Position numbers and translations under genes: made by a program. Source: Flemingiibacterium sp045635785 (GTDB lineage: Bacteria > Bacillota > Clostridia > Oscillospirales > CAG-272). From it: DNA of 19,062 bases. Shown here in pieces: positions 14,614 through 19,062 of the stretch (its first letter is position 1; the number at the start of each line of letters is the position of its first letter). A model generated the notes under the pieces. It did no database searches and had not been told where the DNA came from. It saw only the letters and a program-made list of their open reading frames with translations. The stretch lies in NCBI GenBank assembly GCA_045635785.1, contig JAZTWJ010000045.1, forward strand, positions 1 through 19,062, in the 5' to 3' direction.

Positions 14614-14874
14614 ATGAATCTTCAATTGGTTACCGTAATTATTTGGTTATCCATCATTCCCGCATCCATTTTTGCGGAGGCGGCTCTTGGACGATGCACG
14701 GTCATTTGGTGCGCTCCCGCAGCACTTGCTGCACTGATTGGATGGATGGTCGGCATTCCCGTTTTTCAGCAAAGCATATTGTTTTTTGTGACCAGCTTCG
14801 TGCTGATAACTCTTTTTCAGCTTATACGCGCTATATGGCGGCGGCATGCGTCACTTCAAAGGGATAATAAGTAA
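14614..14874 (+). CDS. Short NfeD-like membrane protein lacking the OB domain
   Basis: An 86-residue membrane protein with hydrophobic stretches at about 5-24, 29-47 and 51-70 and a basic C-terminal tail. The pattern VIIWLSIIPASIFAEAALG, VIWCAPAALAALIGWMVGIP and FQQSILFFVTSFVLITLF follows the membrane part of NfeD proteins, in which an acidic residue in the first helix is followed by a 'W..pAA..A' helix. Full NfeD proteins add a soluble OB-fold domain, which is absent here. GGGAGG (14600-14605) lies 8 bases before ATG 14614. It is followed after 27 bases by the cwlD-like gene, so the two are likely co-transcribed. Function unknown; NfeD assignment rests on the pattern alone. Confidence 0.72.
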   Translation: MNLQLVTVIIWLSIIPASIFAEAALGRCTVIWCAPAALAALIGWMVGIPVFQQSILFFVTSFVLITLFQLIRAIWRRHASLQRDNK

Positions 14875-14901
14875 GAATCGTGTCGGAAGGAGGTAAGATA
14901 T

Positions 14902-15648
14902 ATGTCAAGTCGTAAGAATACATCATCAGCGATTCTTAGCTTTTTAGCGATGACGTTGTTGCTGATAGTTGGCTGTGCAGCCGCTTATATGACAGCACGG
15001 CTATTTAGCGGCGCGCTTCCGATCAAAGAGACGATGAAACCTGTCAAATTGTATCCGATCATTGTTGTTGATGCGGGACATGGCGGCATTGACGGCGGAG
15101 CAAGCTCGTCGGAGGGGATTTTGGAAAAGGATCTGAATCTATCCGTAGCGAAAAAACTTGAAGCCATGCTTCATCTTGCAGGGATGGATTGCATCATGAC
15201 AAGGCGGGAGGATATGATGTTGGTCGACGATTCCGTAACCTCGCACCGAAAAATGCATGATCTCAAAAATCGACTTGCCATTGTGGAACAGGCGTCGATT
15301 GAGAGAGAGGCTCTGTTTGTCAGCATACATATGAATAAATTTGAGAGCGCAAAAGTCAGCGGTCTGCAGGTCTGGCATGCGGCGGATGAAGTCAGCCGAC
15401 AATTCGCCGCTTCTGTGCAGACATATGCGAGAACCTTTCTGAATCCGGAAAATCATCGGGAAATCAAGAGAACCACGTCGTCTATCTATATTCTTGAACA
15501 TGCGGCGCATCCTTCAATTCTTGTGGAATGCGGATTCCTTTCCAATCCTGCGGAATGTGCGAAATTATCCACCGACACTTATCAAAATGCGCTTGCGTCA
15601 ATCATTTTTGCGGGAATCATGGAAGAAATTGCAAAGATGGATACATAA
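14902..15648 (+). CDS. cwlD: CwlD-like N-acetylmuramoyl-L-alanine amidase (spore cortex)
   Basis: A 248-residue amidase_3 protein with an N-terminal signal/anchor segment (about 10-35). Zinc ligands are H60 in VVDAGHGG, E75 in ILEKDLNLS and H143 in FVSIHMNKF; the catalytic Glu is E209 in ILVECGFLSNP. The insertion SVTSHRKMHDLKNRL (111-125) and length close to that of B. subtilis CwlD (237 residues) favour CwlD over vegetative amidases. CwlD removes peptides from muramic acid so that muramic-delta-lactam can form in the spore cortex. ATG 14902 has a perfect AAGGAGGT at 14887-14894. The upstream promoter has a sporulation-like -10. It lies tail to tail with metK. Cortex function is inferred from similarity. 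Confidence 0.87.
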   Translation: MSSRKNTSSAILSFLAMTLLLIVGCAAAYMTARLFSGALPIKETMKPVKLYPIIVVDAGHGGIDGGASSSEGILEKDLNLSVAKKLEAMLHLAGMDCIMTRREDMMLVDDSVTSHRKMHDLKNRLAIVEQASIEREALFVSIHMNKFESAKVSGLQVWHAADEVSRQFAASVQTYARTFLNPENHREIKRTTSSIYILEHAAHPSILVECGFLSNPAECAKLSTDTYQNALASIIFAGIMEEIAKMDT

Positions 15649-15649
15649 A

Positions 15650-15682
15650 AAAAGTAACCCGCAAAACATATCGTTTTGCGGG
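15650..15682 (-). terminator. Intrinsic terminator of metK
   Basis: A 10-bp perfect stem CCCGCAAAAC (15658-15667) and GTTTTGCGGG (15673-15682) with loop ATATC. Read on the minus strand it is followed by TTACTTTTTTT and lies 8 bases after the metK stop. The plus-strand side (CTTGGTATTTATTT) is less T-rich, but the stem may also end the cwlD transcript. Confidence 0.88.
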
Positions 15683-15690
15683 CTTGGTAT

Positions 15691-16869
15691 TTATTTCACG
15701 GACTTAAGCGCATCCACAAGATCAAGATTCTCCCACGGAGCGTTCAGATCCTCGCGTCCCATGTGTCCGTAAGCGGCGAGCTTGCGATAGATCGGACGGC
15801 GGAGCTTGAAGCGGTCGATGATCGCTGCAGGGCGGAGATCCACCAGCTCTGCAACCTTTGCGGAGATCTTTTCCTCGTCAACCTTTGCGGTGCCGAAGGT
15901 TTCGATCAATACGGATACGGGCTTTGCAACGCCAATTGCATAGGCGATCTGCACCTCGCACTTGGATGCGAGACCTGCGGCAACCACGTTCTTTGCTATG
16001 TATCGAGCCGCATAGGAAGCGGAACGGTCAACCTTTGTCGGATCCTTACCGGAGAAAGCGCCGCCGCCGTGACGGCTGTATCCGCCGTAGGTATCAACGA
16101 TGATCTTTCTTCCGGTCAAACCGGAGTCGCCGTGAGGTCCACCAACGACGAAGCGTCCGGTGGGATTGACGAAAATCTTGGTCTGATCGTCAAGCAGATC
16201 TGCGGGAATGATGGGCTTGATCACGTTGGCAATGATGTCCGCACGGATGGTTTCGAGGGAAACATCCGCACTGTGCTGACTGGAAATAACGACGGTATCC
16301 ACGCGAGTGGGCTTGCCGTTCTCGTATTCAACGGTTACCTGAGACTTTCCGTCTGCACGCAGATAGGGAAGTGTGCCGTTCTTACGCATTTCGGTGAGGC
16401 GAAGTGCCAGCTTGTGTGCGAGAGAAATGGGCAGAGGCATCAGCTCGGGCGTTTCATCGCATGCGTAGCCGAACATCAGACCTTGGTCGCCTGCACCTGT
16501 GTCAAAAGCATCGGTGATCTCGCCGTCTTTCGCTTCGAGGGATTTGTCAACACCCAGCGCGATGTCGGGGGACTGACCGTGCAGCTGATTGATGACTGCG
16601 CAAGTGTCGCAGTTGAAGCCCTTTGAATCATCGTCATAGCCGATCTCGCGCACGGTTTCACGAACGATCTTTTGAATATCAATGGTCGCCTTGGTTGTAA
16701 TTTCACCCATAACCATCACGATACCAGTGGTTGTGGTTGTCTCGCAGGCTACGCGGGACATGGGATCCTGTTCAAGCAGTGCGTCCAGCACCGCATCAGA
16801 AATCTGGTCACAGATTTTATCGGGATGTCCTTCGGTAACGGACTCGGATGTGAAAAGAATTTTTGCCAT
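15691..16869 (-). CDS. metK: S-adenosylmethionine synthetase
   Basis: A 392-residue methionine adenosyltransferase making SAM from methionine and ATP. Family signatures are clear: FTSESVTEGHPDKICDQISD (6-25, start of the ATP-binding region), GAGDQGLMFGYA (125-136) and the glycine-rich phosphate-binding GGGAFSGKDPTKVDRS (268-283). Length is standard. I chose ATG 16869, with AAAGGAGG (16882-16875) five bases upstream; the reading frame continues upstream through the riboswitch to 16980, but that stretch is non-coding RNA. It has its own consensus promoter and SAM-I riboswitch, so feedback by SAM is expected, and a terminator follows. Confidence 0.98.
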   Translation of the reverse strand: MAKILFTSESVTEGHPDKICDQISDAVLDALLEQDPMSRVACETTTTTGIVMVMGEITTKATIDIQKIVRETVREIGYDDDSKGFNCDTCAVINQLHGQSPDIALGVDKSLEAKDGEITDAFDTGAGDQGLMFGYACDETPELMPLPISLAHKLALRLTEMRKNGTLPYLRADGKSQVTVEYENGKPTRVDTVVISSQHSADVSLETIRADIIANVIKPIIPADLLDDQTKIFVNPTGRFVVGGPHGDSGLTGRKIIVDTYGGYSRHGGGAFSGKDPTKVDRSASYAARYIAKNVVAAGLASKCEVQIAYAIGVAKPVSVLIETFGTAKVDEEKISAKVAELVDLRPAAIIDRFKLRRPIYRKLAAYGHMGREDLNAPWENLDLVDALKSVK

Positions 16870-16888
16870 ATTTTCCTCCTTTTTGCGG

Positions 16889-16920
16889 AAAAGAAAACCC
16901 TCGGATAAATCCCGAGGGTT
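16889..16920 (-). terminator. Riboswitch-controlled terminator before metK
   Basis: On the minus strand AACCCTCGG (16920-16912) and CCGAGGGTT (16904-16896) form 9 bp with a 7-base loop, followed by TTCTTTT. It sits between the SAM aptamer and the metK ribosome binding site. The loop sequence TTTATC could pair with the 3' strand of the aptamer's P1 helix, a plausible antiterminator. Confidence 0.9.
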
Positions 16921-16929
16921 GATATGATA

Positions 16930-17010
16930 CTCATCTCTCAGGATTTGGCACCTTACAAAATGCAGGTTGCCGGGCTTCATAGGGCCAGTCCCTCCGCCGC
17001 TCTTGATAAG
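16930..17010 (-). ncRNA. SAM-I (S-box) riboswitch aptamer
   Basis: Minus-strand sequence has the conserved S-box order: CTTATCAAGAG, GGAGGGACTGGCCCTATGAA, CCCGGCAACC, GGTGCCAAATCC and the closing GATGAG. P1 pairs CTTATC (17010-17005) with GATGAG (16935-16930). Binding of SAM should stabilise P1 and let the downstream terminator form, switching metK off when SAM is plentiful. Confidence 0.97.
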
Positions 17011-17029
17011 AATATTTTACTGATGATTT

Positions 17030-17058
17030 ATTATAGCATAATGAGATAGAATTGTCAA
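17030..17058 (-). promoter_or_regulatory. Consensus promoter of metK
   Basis: TTGACA (17058-17053), 17-base spacer and TATAAT (17035-17030) with an extended TGC, all perfect on the minus strand. Transcription should begin about 13 bases before the SAM aptamer. The -35 box lies 4 bases after the stop codon of the upstream COG2426 gene. Confidence 0.95.
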
Positions 17059-17062
17059 TAGT

Positions 17063-17536
17063 TTAGAGCAAATTTGCGAAAAAAACTACAAGCTGGGAGC
17101 CGAAGGTCATAATCAGTCCCGCGGCAATGACACCCGCAAAGATGGAGATTGACGCGGGTAGCTTTTTCATATCGAATACCGAAGCGACAAGCGCACCCGT
17201 CCAAGCTCCGGTTCCCGGTAATGGGATCGCAACGAAAAGAAATAGCCCCCAAGTTGCATATTTTTCAATCTTCGGACGATTTTTTTCTGCCTTCGCGAAC
17301 AACCAGTTAGAAACCTTGTTGAATAGCTTTATTTTGCATCCGCGCATCCATTTGAGAACAGCTTTCACAAATAACAGAATGAAAGGGATCGGGATACAGT
17401 TGCCGATAATGGAGACAATAAGCGTCAGATGCCACGGCAGCTCCATACCGGTACCGATCGGCACAGCGCCGCGCAGCTCAATCAGCGGCACCATCGAAAT
17501 GAGAAAGACGATCAGATATTTGACAAAAGTGCTCAC
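17063..17536 (-). CDS. COG2426 'small multidrug export' family membrane protein
   Basis: A 157-residue membrane protein of the Sm_multidrug_ex family (PF06695/COG2426), whose real substrate is poorly known. Family blocks are VPLIELRGAVPIGTGMELPW (residues 16-35) and LFVAIPLPGTGAWTGALVA (about 100-118), with hydrophobic segments at about 5-24, 36-63, 93-118 and 127-155. The start is GTG 17536, supported by TGAGGT six bases upstream; no ATG fits. It lies 17 bases after ribU on the same strand with no terminator between, so it should be transcribed with ribU under the FMN riboswitch. The metK promoter begins right after its stop. Confidence 0.85.
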   Translation of the reverse strand: MSTFVKYLIVFLISMVPLIELRGAVPIGTGMELPWHLTLIVSIIGNCIPIPFILLFVKAVLKWMRGCKIKLFNKVSNWLFAKAEKNRPKIEKYATWGLFLFVAIPLPGTGAWTGALVASVFDMKKLPASISIFAGVIAAGLIMTFGSQLVVFFANLL

Positions 17537-17553
17537 AATTTTACCTCATAAAC

Positions 17554-18150
17554 TTATATATGTAGTATTTTCGAAAGGCGTTTGTAGAGGAGCAGATTAA
17601 TGATGGAACAAGCAACACCTTTCACCAAATTGAAGGGAGCAACGGCAAAAACAACAAGTGTTTCGAGATTATTTACCATGCCGTTTGCCTCACTGCCCAT
17701 GGAAATGATGGCATCCATCGGAAAATGTGCCAAAGCTACATAAGCGGGAATCATGATAAAATAATTGACAACGCATCCGATGATAACCAGCGATAGAATG
17801 CCGATAACTAACCCCAAAATAGCGCCTTTGAGGGATTTTCGATATTTATAGATGAGTGATGCGGGCACCACAAGGGCGCATCCCATCACGCAATTTGCAA
17901 GCTCGCCTATGCCCGCAGTGATGGTTCCGTTAAGTAGGAGATTCAAAAGATTTTTGAGAATCTCAATGATCAAAGCGGCAAGGGGACCCATGGCGAATCC
18001 GCCCATCAGAATGACGGCTTCGGACAGATCCAATTCGTAAAAAGCAGGTGCAAAGGGTAGCGGAAATTCAAACAGCATAACGATGGCAGAAATGGCAGTT
18101 AAGATAGCGATCTTCGTCATGTTGTGTAGAGAAAAAAGCTTGGTATTCAT
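17554..18150 (-). CDS. ribU: Riboflavin ECF transporter S component
   Basis: A 198-residue multi-spanning membrane protein of the RibU family, the substrate-binding S component that works with the shared EcfA1/A2/T module to import riboflavin. The N-terminus MTKIAILTAISAIVMLFEFPLPFAPAFYELDLSEAVILMGGFAMGP is recognisably RibU in its key parts: the FPLPF turn, FYELDLSE, and 'GFAMGPLAALIIEILKNLLN'. Six hydrophobic stretches can be counted. ATG 18150 is preceded by AAGGAG (18163-18158) at 7 bases; an upstream ATG at 18195 has no such site and would lie in the riboswitch leader. An FMN riboswitch stands directly upstream, which strongly supports the riboflavin assignment. Confidence 0.94.
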   Translation of the reverse strand: MNTKLFSLHNMTKIAILTAISAIVMLFEFPLPFAPAFYELDLSEAVILMGGFAMGPLAALIIEILKNLLNLLLNGTITAGIGELANCVMGCALVVPASLIYKYRKSLKGAILGLVIGILSLVIIGCVVNYFIMIPAYVALAHFPMDAIISMGSEANGMVNNLETLVVFAVAPFNLVKGVACSIINLLLYKRLSKILHI

Positions 18151-18155
18151 ATATG

Positions 18156-18187
18156 TTCTCCTTAAAATAAGATTCAAACAAGGAGAA
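18156..18187 (-). promoter_or_regulatory. Shine-Dalgarno-sequestering hairpin before ribU
   Basis: On the minus strand TTCTCCTT (18187-18180) is perfectly complementary over 8 bases to AAGGAGAA (18163-18156), which contains the ribU ribosome binding site; the loop is 16 bases. Formation would block translation initiation. The upstream strand overlaps a TATCTTC copy identical to the aptamer's P1 5' strand. Confidence 0.6.
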
Positions 18188-18193
18188 GATAAC

Positions 18194-18217
18194 AAAAAAT
18201 CCCGAAAATCTTCGGGA
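18194..18217 (-). terminator. FMN-riboswitch terminator before ribU
   Basis: TCCCGAA (minus, 18217-18211) and TTCGGGA (18206-18200) form 7 bp around loop GATT, followed by six T residues (18199-18194). A second hairpin upstream (CCAAA..CCGCTTT pairing with AAAGCGG..TTTGG, 18224-18262) fills the space to the aptamer. Confidence 0.88.
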
Positions 18218-18263
18218 CTTCAACCAAAGACCGCTTTACGAAGAAAAGCAAAGCGGATTTGGC

Positions 18264-18383
18264 TATCTTCTTTCATCCGGACTATACCGTCGGTGCAGGA
18301 ATCTCACCTGCTCGGCGCCATGGAAATGCTCGGCGTTCGTGGACTGTACCACCGGTAAGGAATTGCACCTCTCCCTGAAGATA
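18264..18383 (-). ncRNA. FMN riboswitch (RFN element) aptamer
   Basis: The minus strand carries the RFN order: TATCTTCAGGG, AGGTGCAATTCC, ACCGGTGGTACAGTCCACGA, the variable arm with CCGAGC, CAGGTGAGATTCCTGCACCG, ACGGTATAGTCCGGATGAAA and the closing GAAGATA. P1 is TATCTTC (18383-18377) with GAAGATA (18270-18264). FMN binding should lower expression of ribU. Confidence 0.96.
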
Positions 18384-18390
18384 AATAAAC

Positions 18391-18421
18391 CATATGGGGA
18401 ATGGATTCCATTCCCCATATG
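18391..18421 (-). terminator. Long palindrome between tuf and the FMN riboswitch; likely tuf terminator
   Basis: CATATGGGGAATG (18391-18403) and CATTCCCCATATG (18409-18421) are perfectly complementary over 13 bp (15 counting to the centre). It lies 15 bases after the tuf stop. The following minus-strand sequence GGTTTATTTATC is only loosely T-rich, so termination may be incomplete. Confidence 0.6.
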
Positions 18422-18436
18422 ATGATAAAGTGAAAA

Positions 18437-19062
18437 TTATTCTTCGATTTCAGCAACGACGCCGGAACCAACGGTTCTGCCGCCCTCACGGATAGCGAGA
18501 CGGAGACCCTTTTCGATTGCGATAGGAGTGATGAGCTCAACCTTCATATCAACGTTATCGCCAGGTCTGCACATTTCAACACCCTCGGGGAGGTTGATGA
18601 TGCCGGTAACGTCAGTAGTTCTGAAGTAGAACTGAGGACGGTAGCCGGAGAAGAAAGGCTTTTGACGGCCGCCTTCTTTTTCGGTCAGAACGTAAACCTG
18701 AGCGGTGAACTTGGTGTGGGGGTTAACAGAGCCGGGCTTGCAGAGAACCTGACCGCGCTCGATCTCGTTCTTCTGAACACCACGGAGAAGGGCACCGATG
18801 TTGTCACCAGCCTCAGCGGAGTCCATAAGCTTATGGAACATCTCGATACCGGTAACGACAGTTTTTCTTCTCTCTTCGGTAAGACCGATGATCTCAACTT
18901 CCTCATTGAGCTTGATTACGCCGCGCTCAACTCTACCGGTAGCAACAGTACCACGACCGGAGATGGAGAATACGTCCTCAACAGGCATAAGGAAGGGCAT
19001 AGCGTCATCACGGGGAGGAGTAGGAATGTACTCGTCAACAGTCTTCATAAGCTCTACAACAG
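18437..19062 (-). CDS. tuf: Elongation factor Tu (C-terminal part)
   Basis: The last 208 or so codons of EF-Tu, the GTPase that delivers aminoacyl-tRNA to the ribosome; the gene continues past the window end. Seen are the end of domain 1 (ELMKTVDEYIPTPPRD), domain 2 (FSISGRGTVATGRVERG, then AGDNIGALLRGVQKNEIERG) and domain 3 (CKPGSVNPHTKFTAQVYVL, GYRPQFYFRTTDVTG, ending in GRTVGSGVVAEIEE). All match bacterial EF-Tu throughout; an internal ATG at 19048 is not the start, because the frame is open and EF-Tu-like beyond it. It is followed by a long palindrome and then by the FMN riboswitch of ribU. Confidence 0.98.
   Translation of the reverse strand, partial: VVELMKTVDEYIPTPPRDDAMPFLMPVEDVFSISGRGTVATGRVERGVIKLNEEVEIIGLTEERRKTVVTGIEMFHKLMDSAEAGDNIGALLRGVQKNEIERGQVLCKPGSVNPHTKFTAQVYVLTEKEGGRQKPFFSGYRPQFYFRTTDVTGIINLPEGVEMCRPGDNVDMKVELITPIAIEKGLRLAIREGGRTVGSGVVAEIEE

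Noticed and set aside
15676..16626. A 316-codon open frame on the plus strand
   Set aside because: It lies fully antisense to metK, has no recognisable protein motif and no ribosome binding site; the minus strand encodes unmistakable MetK.
16870..16980. N-terminal extension of metK by 37 codons
   Set aside because: The stretch is the SAM riboswitch and terminator; the conserved MAKILFTSESVTEGHPDK start with AAAGGAGG directly upstream fits far better.
1..19062. CRISPR array, insertion sequence, prophage or toxin-antitoxin genes
   Set aside because: I looked for regularly spaced direct repeats, transposase or integrase motifs and small paired toxin genes and saw none; gene content is housekeeping throughout.

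Overview
The window looks like chromosomal DNA of an anaerobic, endospore-forming, low-to-mid GC member of the class Clostridia (Bacillota). Supporting signs are a ferredoxin-type indolepyruvate oxidoreductase, strong AAGGAGG ribosome binding sites, TTGACA-17-TATAAT promoters, a SAM-I (S-box) riboswitch on metK, an FMN riboswitch on ribU, a MecA-type adaptor, a CwlD-type cortex amidase and a CCA-encoding tRNA-Lys. I see no phage, insertion sequence, CRISPR array or plasmid gene. Almost every base is explained by housekeeping genes and their control elements.

Layout. (1) 1-1776, plus strand: 3' end of iorA, iorB and a double-ACT protein, closed by a strong terminator. (2) 1832-3858, plus: hflK-hflC, two membrane-anchored SPFH proteins, then a terminator. 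(3) 3931-4583, plus: a MecA-like adaptor. (4) 4576-11043, plus: a long, tightly packed run starting at an extended -10 promoter that overlaps the mecA stop codon: family 4 uracil-DNA glycosylase, asparaginase, a winged-helix regulator with a degenerate receiver, then pyrC, pyrF, pyrK and pyrD, closed by a terminator. This joins uracil removal, aspartate supply and de novo pyrimidine synthesis in one probable transcription unit. (5) 11079-14442, minus: a 1031-residue membrane-anchored protein fusing a GHL10 glycosidase-like domain to a C-terminal amidase_3 domain, followed directly by tRNA-Lys(UUU) with its own consensus promoter and terminator. (6) 14520-15648, plus, divergent from (5): a short NfeD-like membrane protein and a CwlD-like amidase. 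(7) 15650-19062, minus: tuf (partial), FMN riboswitch, ribU, a COG2426 'small multidrug export' membrane protein, then metK behind a consensus promoter and SAM riboswitch.

No single unknown 'system' stands out. The points most worth a second look are the glycosidase-amidase fusion, an FMN riboswitch whose leader carries both a terminator and a perfect Shine-Dalgarno-sequestering helix, a 126-nt structured spacer between pyrF and pyrK with a hairpin placed exactly between the ribosome binding site and the start codon, the degenerate response regulator in the pyr run, and the repeated absence of terminators between adjacent units, so that transcripts may chain into a tRNA or a riboswitch.
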